From positions 1-62,381 of the forward strand of contig CALYBD010000010.1 in the NCBI GenBank assembly GCA_944393745.1: 62,381 bases of DNA, written 5' to 3'. The position numbers and the translations under genes are program-made. Position 1 is the stretch's first letter; each line of letters begins with the position of its first letter. Below are positions 46,571 to 55,634 of this stretch, in pieces. Below the pieces are notes generated by a model, which saw nothing but the letters and a program-made list of their open reading frames with translations, ran no database searches and had not been told where the DNA came from. The DNA is from an uncultured Alphaproteobacteria bacterium (GTDB lineage: Bacteria; Pseudomonadota; Alphaproteobacteria; CAAGCB01; CAG-977).

Positions 46571-47353
46571 ATGTCTGTAGATTATACCACAATACTGGCG
46601 CAGATCGTCAATTTTACGATTTTAGCCTGGGCTTTGTATAAGTTTTTATACAAACCTTTGCTGGTCGCAATTGACAAGCGTGAAAAACATATCGCCGGAG
46701 AAATTCAAAACGCCGAAGAACTGGCCGCCGATGCGGAAAAAAAACTGGACGAGCTGAATAAACGTTATCTGGCCATAGACAATGAACGGACGCAAATTTT
46801 AAAAGAAGCTCGAGAAGAAGCCGAAATGCTTCGCAAAGAAAAAGAACATGAAATTCAGGCGGAAATTCTGGAAAAACGTTTGCTGTGGCAGCAGGAACTG
46901 GATCGTGAAAAAGCGCTGATGATCAACGAGCTGCGCCAGGCCGTCGTGACGAATTTTTTGGAATTTGCCCGCAAAGCGTTTAAACGCATGGCCGATGAAG
47001 AACTGGAAAAAAGGTTCGTTTCCATATTCAGCCATCAGCTGGAAAATTTGCCTCTGAAAGATAAAAAACTGCTGGCGGCTGATACGCAGGACGTCGCGCT
47101 GCAGATTTCCACGTCTTCGGAATTAACGCCCGAAGCCCAGGAAGGATTAAAAAGAATATTGTCGGAAATTCTGGAAATAGAAAATCCGCAGTTTGTTTTT
47201 GAAGTCAATCCGCGTTTGCTGTGCGGTATTGAATTTTCCGTAAACGGAAATGTCGTTTCCTGGAATTTGGACGATTATCTGAATACGTTTACGGCAAAAA
47301 TGCACGATGCTTTGGAAAATATTTCTTTGCGTTTAAGCCGCGAAGAAAGCTGA
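46571..47353 (+). CDS. atpF: N-type ATPase subunit b with delta-like C-terminus
   Basis: 260 residues, about 100 longer than ordinary b. One N-terminal membrane helix (IVNFTILAWALYKFLYKPLLV), then a long charged coiled coil to about residue 150. The C-terminal ~75 residues resemble the end of subunit delta: ISTSSELTPEAQEGLKRIL, then FEVNPRLLCGIEFSVNGNVV and a final LDDYL helix. The operon has no atpH, so this fusion probably supplies the delta function, as proposed for N-ATPases. Confidence 0.88.
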   Translation: MSVDYTTILAQIVNFTILAWALYKFLYKPLLVAIDKREKHIAGEIQNAEELAADAEKKLDELNKRYLAIDNERTQILKEAREEAEMLRKEKEHEIQAEILEKRLLWQQELDREKALMINELRQAVVTNFLEFARKAFKRMADEELEKRFVSIFSHQLENLPLKDKKLLAADTQDVALQISTSSELTPEAQEGLKRILSEILEIENPQFVFEVNPRLLCGIEFSVNGNVVSWNLDDYLNTFTAKMHDALENISLRLSREES

Positions 47354-47372
47354 TAAAAAGAACGGAATTACC

Positions 47373-48902
47373 ATGTTAGTAGAAGCTGTCAAAGACGTTT
47401 TCGACATTGTTCAGGATACAATAGAGCTTCAGTCTGCCGATCTGAATATCGAAGAAATCAGCACGGTTTCTTCCGTTTCCGGCGGAACGGCCGAAGTTTC
47501 CCGCCTGGATAACGTTCAGATGGAAGAATTGCTGATGTTCCCGAATAATGTTATGGGAATGACCTTTACACTGTCGGAAAATTCCGTCGGGGTCGTGTTT
47601 TTAAACCAACCCGATGAAATCAAAGCCGGTGACCGCGTTTACCGCACCGGCCGTGTGGTTGACGTTCCCGTGGGCGAACGTCTGTTGGGACGCGTCATTG
47701 ATCCGTTGGGCAATCCGTTGGACGGGGCAGGGCGTATTATAACGGTCAACAGACGCAAAATCGAACGCGAAGCGTATCCGATTATGGCACGTGCGCCGGT
47801 ATCAACGCCTTTGCAAACGGGAATTAAAGCCATTGATTCTTTTACGCCCATCGGCCGCGGCCAGCGTGAATTGATTCTGGGCGACCGGCAGACGGGAAAA
47901 ACGGCTTTGGCCGTTGATGCCATTATTAATCAGAAAAATACGGACGTGATCTGTATTTACTGCGCGATTGCCCAACGCGGAACGGCTATTGCCCGCGTGG
48001 TTGACAGCCTGAAAAAATATGACGTTATGAAAAATACGATTGTCGTGGCGGCGTCCGGCGATGAAACGGCCGGTATGCAATATATTGCGCCGTATGCGGC
48101 AACGGCAATCGGTGAATATTTTATGGAAAAAGGGCGCGATGTCCTGGTGATCTATGATGATTTAACGAACCATGCGCGCGCTTATCGTGAATTGTCTTTG
48201 CTGCTGCGTCGTCCTCCCGGCCGCGAGGCTTTTCCCGGCGATATTTTCTATATTCATTCCCGTTTGTTGGAAAGATCGACTCATCTGCGTCCGGAATACG
48301 GCGGCGGGTCGTTAACGGCATTGCCGATTGTTGAAACCGAAGCACAAAATATTTCGGCCTATATTCCGACCAATATTATTTCCATTACGGACGGTCAGAT
48401 TTATTTGTCTTCCCCGATGTTTCAGAAAGGAATCCTGCCGGCAATCGATACGGGACGTTCCGTTTCCCGCGTGGGCGGAGACGCCCAGCTGCCGGCGTAC
48501 AGTTCTTTGGTCGGACCGTTGAAGCTGGCTTTTTCTCAGTTTGAAGAATTGGAAAGCTTTGCTAAGTTCAGATCGCATCTGGATCCCGAAACGGAAAAGC
48601 AGTTGAAACGCGGGCGATCTATTCGCGCCGTTATGCAACAAAAACAATTTGCTCCGGTCCCTGTTGTGGAACAAATCGCCGTTTTGTTCGCGACAACGGA
48701 AGGATTGTTGGATAATGTGTCCGATAAATTAAGGGAAAAAGCTTATCGCGTTATTGCTCAGCTGATGAAAACGACGCATAAGGAAACGGCAGATCTGATT
48801 TTGCATCGGGAAAAATTATCGTCGGAACGCAAAACCGCGCTGGCCAATGATATTCGGGAAGCCTTGATCAACGAACGTGTTCTTTCCGCAAAACAGGCAT
48901 AG
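47373..48902 (+). CDS. atpA: N-type ATPase subunit alpha
   Basis: 509 residues, regulatory nucleotide-binding subunit. P-loop GDRQTGKTALAVDAI near residue 171, QRGTAIARVVDSLKKY, IYDDLTNHARAYRELSLLLR and the signature PAIDTGRSVSRVGGDAQ near 357. Full length. Placed second to last in the operon, as expected for N-type order. Confidence 0.96.
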   Translation: MLVEAVKDVFDIVQDTIELQSADLNIEEISTVSSVSGGTAEVSRLDNVQMEELLMFPNNVMGMTFTLSENSVGVVFLNQPDEIKAGDRVYRTGRVVDVPVGERLLGRVIDPLGNPLDGAGRIITVNRRKIEREAYPIMARAPVSTPLQTGIKAIDSFTPIGRGQRELILGDRQTGKTALAVDAIINQKNTDVICIYCAIAQRGTAIARVVDSLKKYDVMKNTIVVAASGDETAGMQYIAPYAATAIGEYFMEKGRDVLVIYDDLTNHARAYRELSLLLRRPPGREAFPGDIFYIHSRLLERSTHLRPEYGGGSLTALPIVETEAQNISAYIPTNIISITDGQIYLSSPMFQKGILPAIDTGRSVSRVGGDAQLPAYSSLVGPLKLAFSQFEELESFAKFRSHLDPETEKQLKRGRSIRAVMQQKQFAPVPVVEQIAVLFATTEGLLDNVSDKLREKAYRVIAQLMKTTHKETADLILHREKLSSERKTALANDIREALINERVLSAKQA

Positions 48903-48911
48903 GAAAAGACA

Positions 48912-49814
48912 ATGGATATCGGCGGATTACAAAAACGTATCAAAACAACGCAGGACCTGCGTACGATTGTTTCGACAATGAAATCGTTGTCTGCCGTCAG
49001 TATTATTCAGTATGATACGGCGCTGAAGTCTTTGGTCGAATACGGCCGCACAATTAATCTGGGGGTTATGGCGTTAATGAAAAACGGGGATCTGCCGCAG
49101 GCAAGAGAACCCCGGGTCAAACCTGAATCCAGACGAGCTCTGGCCGTTTTGATCGGATCGGATACGGGGCTGGTCGGCAAGATGAACCGCGAAGTTGTTC
49201 GGTTTGCGCAAAAATCGCTGACGGAAAAAGGATTCCAGATCAATCAGTCCGGATTTATTGCCGTCGGCCGCCAGATTATCGGCCAGCTGATGCGCAACCA
49301 ATGGAATATGATCGGCAGTTATCCGATTTCCAATTCCGTTAAAGCCGTCAGTAAAACGGCGGCTTCGGTTTTAATTACGGCCGAAGAATATATGCGGACA
49401 AATCATGTAACGCATGTGTATGTTTATTACAGCGAAAAACGCGGGGTAAGCGTGTTGCCGACGTCGAATATTCTGATGCCGTTGGGGACGGAATGGTTGA
49501 AACGTTTAAAGAAAATAGGTTGGCCGGGGCGCAATATTCCGACGTATACACTGCCGGCGCAGACGATTTATTCGGCGTTGCTGAAAGAACGTCTGCTGAT
49601 TGAATTGTCGACGGCGATCACGGAAGCTTTGTCGGCGGAACATCATATGCGTTTAACTACCATGCAGGCCGCCGAAAAAAATATCGATGAAAATCTGGAG
49701 GCAATGAATCTTGAATTTCAGCAAAGGCGTCAGGAAAACATCACGACGGAATTGCTGGATGTTGTTTCCGGTGCCGAGGCTCTTCGGGCGCAGAAGGCAA
49801 AAAAAACGGGATAG
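48912..49814 (+). CDS. atpG: N-type ATPase subunit gamma
   Basis: 300 residues, the rotating shaft. N-terminal helix LQKRIKTTQDLRTIVSTMKS and the C-terminal helix with LTTMQAAEKNIDENLEAMNLE identify it, although the end diverges from the usual AMK-ATDNA pattern. Last gene of the operon; its stop codon lies within the terminator stem. Confidence 0.92.
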   Translation: MDIGGLQKRIKTTQDLRTIVSTMKSLSAVSIIQYDTALKSLVEYGRTINLGVMALMKNGDLPQAREPRVKPESRRALAVLIGSDTGLVGKMNREVVRFAQKSLTEKGFQINQSGFIAVGRQIIGQLMRNQWNMIGSYPISNSVKAVSKTAASVLITAEEYMRTNHVTHVYVYYSEKRGVSVLPTSNILMPLGTEWLKRLKKIGWPGRNIPTYTLPAQTIYSALLKERLLIELSTAITEALSAEHHMRLTTMQAAEKNIDENLEAMNLEFQQRRQENITTELLDVVSGAEALRAQKAKKTG

Positions 49815-49834
49815 AATTCGGCCTATCCCGTTTT
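49803..49834 (+). terminator. Terminator of the ATPase operon
   Basis: Perfect 12-bp stem AAAACGGGATAG with CTATCCCGTTTT around AATTCGGC. The left arm contains the atpG stop codon. Confidence 0.88.
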
Positions 49835-50036
49835 AGTGTACAAAGAAGGCTGAAATGTTTTTTCGGCCTCTCCTCCGCAGGAAAACCTTTTTCCTGTCTT
49901 TTCAGAATATAAAAAAAATGTGGCGGAAATATGGTTCTTTTTTCGTGCCGATGAAAAAAGTTTAACAGTTTGTTTTTGTTTATTTTTTTTTTCAATTTTT
50001 CGATGAATTGTGGCAAATTCGGGCAAAAATCATGCG

Positions 50037-50062
50037 AAAACCCCCGTTTCAACGGGGGTTTA
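50037..50062 (-). terminator. Terminator of flaF
   Basis: AACCCCCGTT and AACGGGGGTT pair around TC, with four T after the stem on the minus strand. It lies 18 bases beyond the flaF stop. The rest of 49835-50080 is AT-rich and holds no gene that I can see. Confidence 0.85.
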
Positions 50063-50080
50063 AGACAAAAAACGGTCGAA

Positions 50081-50407
50081 TCAGTGTTCCAAAAGACCTT
50101 CTGCAATCTGCAAATTCATGTTTTCCAAAGTATCCAGCGTTTTATCGCAGGCATCACAACCGTATTTGATGGTTTTTGCCACAACGAAGTTGGCCAGTTT
50201 AATCAGATTGTTTTTGACGTTTTCATTCAGCGGGTGATCTTTGCGAGAAACCAGAGTCTGAATAGCCGTCCATAACCGCATGTTTTCATCTAAGGCTATA
50301 GTCAAGCCCGTTTTGTCGCCGGAAAGGCGGGCGCGGGAAATATTTGTTGCGGAACGCAGCAACGCCAAAGCATCTTCTTCGCAGACGGTAAGTTTTTTTT
50401 CTGTCAT
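50081..50407 (-). CDS. flaF: Flagellar biosynthesis regulator FlaF
   Basis: 108 residues. FlaF, found in alphaproteobacteria, promotes flagellin synthesis or secretion opposite FlbT. The core ALDENMRLWTAIQTLV and the following LIKLANFVVAKTI match the family. Two Cys occur near the C-terminus in YGCDACDK, which is unusual for FlaF and could form a redox or metal pair. It has a separate terminator from the flg operon upstream. Confidence 0.82.
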   Translation of the reverse strand: MTEKKLTVCEEDALALLRSATNISRARLSGDKTGLTIALDENMRLWTAIQTLVSRKDHPLNENVKNNLIKLANFVVAKTIKYGCDACDKTLDTLENMNLQIAEGLLEH

Positions 50408-50439
50408 GAGAAAATCTCCTTTTGAAGGTTAGAGTGAAA

Positions 50440-50498
50440 AGAAAGAAAAGGCGCTCCGGGGGCAAAAAGGGAGATAAGGGAGACGGCTCCCGGAGCGC
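50440..50498 (-). terminator. Terminator of the flgFGAH operon
   Basis: GCGCTCCGGG (50451-50460) pairs perfectly with CCCGGAGCGC (50489-50498) across a 28-base loop, followed on the minus strand by a T-rich tract. It starts seven bases after the flgH stop. Confidence 0.75.
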
Positions 50499-50504
50499 AA
50501 ACCG

Positions 50505-51269
50505 TTAAAACGGACTGATAATATCCAGAACCTGACGTCCGTAACGCGGCTGCTGAACGTCGCTGATCGTGCCTTTGCCGCCGTAAGCAACGCGCAATTC
50601 CGCGATTTTTTCCGATTTGATCGTGTTTAAAGTGGAAATGTCTTCGCGTCTGATGATGCCCGTCATGTGCAGCTGGCGCATTTCATAATTGACGCGGACT
50701 TCCTGTTTGCCGGAAATCACCAGATTGCCGTTGGGTAAAATCTGCGTGACGACGGCGGCCATTGTCACGTCGATTTTTTCATTTCTGTCAATGGATCCGT
50801 CGCCGGTAATGTCGCGACTGCTGGTGATATTGAACAAATTTGATACGTCTACGCCACCGGGCAAAATTTTCCCTGCATATTTTTCCAATCCGGCCAAAGC
50901 GCCGATACTGACACTGTCGTCATCGTCACCGCGTTTTTGTTCCGATTTGTTTTCTAAAAGAGCTTTATCGGAAATAACCACTTGAACGGTTAAGATATCG
51001 CCGACCTGAGAAGCGCGCTGATCTTTAAAAAAGCCTTTGGATCCCGGCCGCCACAAAGAATTGGCATTGACGTACGGCGTTTGCGGTTCGGGCATGGGCA
51101 TGTCGACGGGTGTATAGCCTTTTTCTTTTGTCGGGTTTTGAATTTTAGAAAATTCAGGCGCTTTTCCGACATCTGCCAGACGTCCGAAATACGAACACCC
51201 CGATGCGTTCAGGACAATAACGGCGGTTAAAGCCGTCTTTGTCAGTTTTTCTAAAAAGGTGTGTTTCAT
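50505..51269 (-). CDS. flgH: Flagellar L-ring protein
   Basis: 254 residues, outer-membrane lipoprotein ring of the flagellar bearing. Lipobox VLNASGC at about residue 25. Family core SLWRPGSKGFFKDQRASQVG, GDILTVQVVISDKA and LPNGNLVISGKQEVRVNYE. Last gene of the flgF-flgG-flgA-flgH operon. No flgI is visible, so the P-ring gene must lie elsewhere. Confidence 0.95.
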   Translation of the reverse strand: MKHTFLEKLTKTALTAVIVLNASGCSYFGRLADVGKAPEFSKIQNPTKEKGYTPVDMPMPEPQTPYVNANSLWRPGSKGFFKDQRASQVGDILTVQVVISDKALLENKSEQKRGDDDDSVSIGALAGLEKYAGKILPGGVDVSNLFNITSSRDITGDGSIDRNEKIDVTMAAVVTQILPNGNLVISGKQEVRVNYEMRQLHMTGIIRREDISTLNTIKSEKIAELRVAYGGKGTISDVQQPRYGRQVLDIISPF

Positions 51270-51281
51270 TTTATCCTCCCT

Positions 51282-52277
51282 TTAACGGTTAACAGCCGGT
51301 GGGGTAATCGATACCGTTTCCGGCCCCGTAACCGTTCCCTGTACAACAGATTTGCTTTTTGTATTCATCACACGAACGGTGTCTCCCAATCCGCCGTTTT
51401 CCAAAGCTTTTCCCTTTGCGCTGAGCATTATGCCGCCTTTGGTAAAGCTCAGGGTGATCATTTTTCCTTTTTCGACCATGACCTGTTTTTGCACGTCTTT
51501 CAGCGTGATATTCTGTCCCGCCCGTATGGATCGTTTAACTTCCTTTCCGATCAGATCTTCAATGTCAACGGGGTCTATCTGGCGCCGCCCGCTTTCCTGA
51601 ACAACGTTGTCCATCCGTATGTCTTCGCGCGTGATGATCTGTCCCGACTTCATATCGTTTTTGGCAACGGGAACCGTAATGAAAATCTGCACTTTTCCGA
51701 CAAAAGACAAAGGATCTTTTTTTTCGCCGTTAACGATCAGGTCCATCTTTGATTCAAATGTCCGGCGAAAAGAATTGTATTCCGTTTGAACGGGATTAAT
51801 CTGCCAGGACGATTTCAACGGAACCAAAACAGGCAGGCTGCCGCTTTGAATAAACACATCTGCATTTTCGGGCAGTCCGTAAGTTTGCAGTTCCTTTTTT
51901 AAGATCTTTTTGATTTCTTCCGCACCGATTTCATGGGCGTCATGACGTACGACTATCGAAGCTTTCGTATCGGCGGGCGTCCATTTGATATCGTTTTTTT
52001 CGGCCAGTTTTTTTAACCATTCGGCGGTTAATACGGCTTCTTTGCCCAAAGCGGGCGCCGGCGCGACAATTTTTTTGTCTGCTTCGGAGCTCAGGCCGGA
52101 AAATAAATCCCCCAGACGAATATAATCACCGGCCACAACGGCTTTTTGCTTTAAAACAACCGGCAAAGCCTGCAGATTTTCATATTTTTCGGCTGTTTCT
52201 GTTTCCCACAGATCCGATCCCGCCGCGTTATTTGCCGGCAGTATCAATAAAACCGCAATGAAAATCAACCGCAGCAT
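51282..52277 (-). CDS. flgA: Flagellar P-ring assembly chaperone FlgA
   Basis: 331 residues with signal peptide LIFIAVLLILPANNAAG. The C-terminal SAF domain is marked by NDMKSGQIITREDIRMDNVV and SIRAGQNITLKDV; the end is VQGTVTGPETVSI. It is longer than typical FlgA (~220 residues) because of an N-terminal domain containing VAGDYIRLGDLFSGL. It escorts FlgI for P-ring formation in the periplasm. Confidence 0.92.
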   Translation of the reverse strand: MLRLIFIAVLLILPANNAAGSDLWETETAEKYENLQALPVVLKQKAVVAGDYIRLGDLFSGLSSEADKKIVAPAPALGKEAVLTAEWLKKLAEKNDIKWTPADTKASIVVRHDAHEIGAEEIKKILKKELQTYGLPENADVFIQSGSLPVLVPLKSSWQINPVQTEYNSFRRTFESKMDLIVNGEKKDPLSFVGKVQIFITVPVAKNDMKSGQIITREDIRMDNVVQESGRRQIDPVDIEDLIGKEVKRSIRAGQNITLKDVQKQVMVEKGKMITLSFTKGGIMLSAKGKALENGGLGDTVRVMNTKSKSVVQGTVTGPETVSITPPAVNR

Positions 52278-52288
52278 GGGCTTATTCC

Positions 52289-53080
52289 TTATGATTTTAA
52301 TTGGTTAATCGTTGAAAGCATCTGATCGGCCGTCGTAATGACTTTCGAATTCATTTCATAGGCACGTTGGGCAGAAACCAGTTCGGTGATTTCGGAAACA
52401 ACGTTGACGTTGGAATTTTCCAAATAACCCTGCAAAATGGTTCCGAATCCCAGTTCGCCCGGGACATCAACCGTCGGATCGCCCGAAGCGGCCGTTTCAA
52501 TAAACAGGTTGTCACCGATGGCTTCCAAACCGGATTCGTTTAAAAAATTGGCAATTTCCAACTGTCCGACATTAGTCAGTTCCGTTTCTCCGTCTTCTTT
52601 GACCCAGACTTCTCCCGAAGAGTTAATGGTAATGCCGATTGCATTTTCAGGGATTGTAATTCCGGGCTGTACCGTATAGCCGTCCGAAGTCACCAGCATA
52701 CCTTCCGAACTGACCTGAAAAGCTCCGTCACGCGTATATCCGATGCCGCGGTCATTGGGCAGTTCGATTTGAAAATAGCCGTTTCCCTGAATGGCCAGAT
52801 CCAGCGTGTTGTTGGTGTTTAAAACGGATCCGTGTTCCGATACGCGGTAAACGGAAGCCGTTTTGACCCCCAACCCCAACTGAATTCCCGAAGGAACGAT
52901 TGTGCCCGAATCCGATGAATTGGCTCCGACACGGCGCATATCCTGATACAAAAGATCATGAAATTCAGCCCGCCGGCGCGAATAAGCCGTTGTGTTCATG
53001 TTCGCAATGTTGTTTGAGATAACCTCGACATTTGTTTGTTGTGCCAACATTCCCGTTGCGCCGATATGAAGTGCTCTCAT
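52289..53080 (-). CDS. flgG: Flagellar distal rod protein
   Basis: 263 residues. N-terminal rod motif MRALHIGATGMLAQQTNVEV with SNNIANMNTTAYSRRRAEF and the C-terminal NVVSEITELVSAQRAYEMNS. FlgG forms the straight distal rod. It follows flgF by 27 bases and precedes flgA by 11. Confidence 0.96.
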   Translation of the reverse strand: MRALHIGATGMLAQQTNVEVISNNIANMNTTAYSRRRAEFHDLLYQDMRRVGANSSDSGTIVPSGIQLGLGVKTASVYRVSEHGSVLNTNNTLDLAIQGNGYFQIELPNDRGIGYTRDGAFQVSSEGMLVTSDGYTVQPGITIPENAIGITINSSGEVWVKEDGETELTNVGQLEIANFLNESGLEAIGDNLFIETAASGDPTVDVPGELGFGTILQGYLENSNVNVVSEITELVSAQRAYEMNSKVITTADQMLSTINQLKS

Positions 53081-53107
53081 GATAGTGACTCCTTATAAAA
53101 TAAATTC

Positions 53108-53848
53108 TCAGCTGCCTGATCTGGCATAAACCTGCATGGCGTTTTGCCGGCGTGTATGTTCGGTATCAATCATCATCTGAATGTTTTCATACGCGCGCTG
53201 CAATTTAATCATTTCCGTCATTTCAACAACGGCATTGACGTTTGATGTTTCGATCATGCCCTGTTCGACATTGGGCCGAACAACCGTCATCGGGTTATTA
53301 TCGGTATTTCTGTAAAGGCCGCTGTGGGTTGCGCGCAGTCTTTGCTGATCGGCAAATTCGACCGTTTGCAGTGTGGCAATCGGGCCGTTTTCCGTCAGAA
53401 TCGTTCCGTCGCGCGTGACATTAAATTCTGTTTCTTCGGGGGCGATAAAAATCGGATTGTTTCTGTCGTCCAAAATCGGATAATTTGACGACGTAACCAA
53501 CATTCCTTCGTCATTGATTTTCAGCTGCCCGTTGCGGGTGTAACGAATACCTTCGGGCGTATCAACGACAAAATAAGCCGGTCCGTGAATTGCCAGATCC
53601 AGCGGATTGTCCGTAGCGGAAAACGCACCTTCGGTAAAATCACGGACAATGCCGAAATCATGAACAAAAGACAATCTGTCCGACAACAGGCTTTCGTCTG
53701 TTTTGCTTTTGGAAATATATTCCGTAAAATGAGGCTGAATCCCTTTATACCCGGCAGTGTTGACATTTGCCAGGTTGTTTGCCACCATGTCCAGCTGACG
53801 CCATAAGCTGGTCTGTCGGGATAAAGCAATGTAAAGTGTGTTTTCCAT
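53108..53848 (-). CDS. flgF: Flagellar basal-body rod protein FlgF
   Basis: 246 residues, proximal rod protein. N-terminus MENTLYIALSRQTSLWRQLD with ANNLANVNTAGYKG; C-terminus NVNAVVEMTEMIKLQRAYE. It opens the minus-strand operon flgF-flgG-flgA-flgH and is preceded by a sigma-54-type promoter. Confidence 0.94.
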   Translation of the reverse strand: MENTLYIALSRQTSLWRQLDMVANNLANVNTAGYKGIQPHFTEYISKSKTDESLLSDRLSFVHDFGIVRDFTEGAFSATDNPLDLAIHGPAYFVVDTPEGIRYTRNGQLKINDEGMLVTSSNYPILDDRNNPIFIAPEETEFNVTRDGTILTENGPIATLQTVEFADQQRLRATHSGLYRNTDNNPMTVVRPNVEQGMIETSNVNAVVEMTEMIKLQRAYENIQMMIDTEHTRRQNAMQVYARSGS

Positions 53849-53895
53849 AACCGTTCTCCTGTTTTTACGGAGCTTTTTGTTTTCGCTTTTTGTCT

Positions 53896-53912
53896 ATGCA
53901 TAAACCGTGCCA
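53896..53912 (-). promoter_or_regulatory. Sigma-54-type promoter of the flgF operon
   Basis: On the minus strand TGGCACG-GTTT-ATGCA, matching the TGGCACG-N4-TTGCW consensus with one mismatch. The GG and GC doublets are ten bases apart, as required. The predicted start is about 35 bases upstream of the flgF ATG. Sigma-54 control of rod and ring genes is usual in alphaproteobacteria. Confidence 0.65.
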
Positions 53913-54039
53913 ATTTTTATTTTTAGAGTTTTTCTTGCAATAAAGCGGGGTAAAAATTATTTTTACTTATAACCTGTTATTAACCAAAACAGCGTATAAC
54001 AGACATGATTACGGTTTAAAATTCAAATGAGGATTCGCA

Positions 54040-54573
54040 ATGCCGGCAGAAATAAATGATGGTTTTTCCGATACGGAAGAACAAGAACGCCCGTCATCGA
54101 CTGTTGCGCCGAAAAAGAAAATTTTGCTGTTGCTGCTGCCGATTTTTTTGGTGATCGGATCGGTAATCGGTCTTTATTTTTCGGGCTTTATCGATACTTT
54201 TTTGGTTTTTCCGGAATCCGAATCCGGTGAAGAGGAATCCGAACCGCAGGAACCGGTGAATTTGTCGGCTGTCTTTTTTGATGTTCCGGAAATACTGGTT
54301 AATTTATCCGCCCGGCCGGGACAAAAGCCGATTTATTTTAAAATAAAAGTGGCTTTGGAAATGAATTCTGCCGCCGATGCCGAACAGGCCGAAAAAATGT
54401 TGCCGCGCATTATTGACAGTCTGCAGTTTTATTTGCGGGAAATGCGGTTGGAAGAATTGCAGGGATCCATCGGTACGTATCGACTTAAAGAAGAAATTCA
54501 GGGGCGGTTAAACCGTATTCTGGCTCCGGTAAAAGTAAATGACGTATTGTTTAAAGAGATTTTGATTCAATAA
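54040..54573 (+). CDS. fliL: Flagellar basal body-associated protein FliL
   Basis: 177 residues. A cytoplasmic leader, one membrane helix (LLLLLPIFLVIGSVIGLYFS) and an acidic linker precede the periplasmic FliL domain (PVNLSAVFFDVPEILVNLS onward). FliL surrounds the stator and supports torque. It diverges from flgF and heads the operon fliL-fliM-DUF6468-motE-cheY. Confidence 0.93.
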   Translation: MPAEINDGFSDTEEQERPSSTVAPKKKILLLLLPIFLVIGSVIGLYFSGFIDTFLVFPESESGEEESEPQEPVNLSAVFFDVPEILVNLSARPGQKPIYFKIKVALEMNSAADAEQAEKMLPRIIDSLQFYLREMRLEELQGSIGTYRLKEEIQGRLNRILAPVKVNDVLFKEILIQ

Positions 54574-54582
54574 GAGGATCAT

Positions 54583-55629
54583 ATGGCGCAAGATCGGCAA
54601 AACAATTTGATGACCGAACAAATGCAGACGGGGGTATCCGCAAATTCCGACGAATTTGATCAGGATAAGCAAAATATTTCACAGATTTTGAATCAAGATG
54701 AAATAGACAGCCTGCTGAGTAACGGCATTGAACGCGACGAACAAACAGGCGTTCAGGCTTTGCTGAATACCTCGACGGTGTCTTATGAACGTTTGCCGAT
54801 GTTGGAAATCGTTTTCGACCGTCTGGTGCGCCTGATGTCGACAACGCTGCGTAATTTTACCCAGTTTAATATTGAAATTACGCTGGAAGGAATCGACACC
54901 ATGCGTTTCGGCGATTATCTGGACGCTGTGGCGCCGGCGTCCATGATATCGGTTTTTAAGGCCGAAGAATGGGATAACTTCGGTTTGATGACGATAGATT
55001 CTTCGTTGATTTATACGATGGTTGACGTCTTGTTGGGCGGGCGGCGCGGAACGGCGGCCATGCGTTTGGACGGGCGGTCGTATACGTTAATCGAACGCAA
55101 CCTGATTGAAAAAATGTTGCATTTGGTGTTGTCGGATTTGTCGGCGGCTTTTGATCCGTTGTCACCGGTGACATTCCGGTTTGACCGTTTGGAAACAAAT
55201 CCGCGTTTTGCGATGATTTCCAGGCCTTCCAATGCGGCGGTTGTTGCAAAATTCAGAATAGATATGGAAGACCGCGGCGGTCGGGTCGAAGTCCTGTTGC
55301 CTTATGCAATGTTGGAACCCGTCCGCGAATTGCTGTTACAGGGCTTTATGGGGGAAAAGTTCGGTCGAGACAGCATTTGGGAAAACCATTTGGCCGAAGC
55401 CTTGTGGGTCAGCGAAATTGATTTGCTGGCTGTTTTGGACAGGCATATGACATCGTTAAAACAGGTACTGAATTGGAAAGTCGGGACACGTTTGTTGTTG
55501 AATGCAACGCCTGATTCCGAAGTGGAAATGGTGTGCGGAGATATTCCGATGTTTTACGGGCGCATGGGGCGCAAAGGCGATCATATCGCCGTTCAAATCG
55601 AAGATAAAATCAAACGGCAGAAGGATTAG
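54583..55629 (+). CDS. fliM: Flagellar motor switch protein FliM
   Basis: 348 residues. N-terminal LNQDEIDSLLSNG marks the CheY-binding/segment region, the middle CheC-like domain contains LLGGRRGTAAM and the C-terminal SpoA domain ends LNATPDSEVEMVCGDIPMFY. It forms the C ring with FliG and FliN, which are not in the window. Confidence 0.95.
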   Translation: MAQDRQNNLMTEQMQTGVSANSDEFDQDKQNISQILNQDEIDSLLSNGIERDEQTGVQALLNTSTVSYERLPMLEIVFDRLVRLMSTTLRNFTQFNIEITLEGIDTMRFGDYLDAVAPASMISVFKAEEWDNFGLMTIDSSLIYTMVDVLLGGRRGTAAMRLDGRSYTLIERNLIEKMLHLVLSDLSAAFDPLSPVTFRFDRLETNPRFAMISRPSNAAVVAKFRIDMEDRGGRVEVLLPYAMLEPVRELLLQGFMGEKFGRDSIWENHLAEALWVSEIDLLAVLDRHMTSLKQVLNWKVGTRLLLNATPDSEVEMVCGDIPMFYGRMGRKGDHIAVQIEDKIKRQKD

Positions 55630-55634
55630 GGCTT

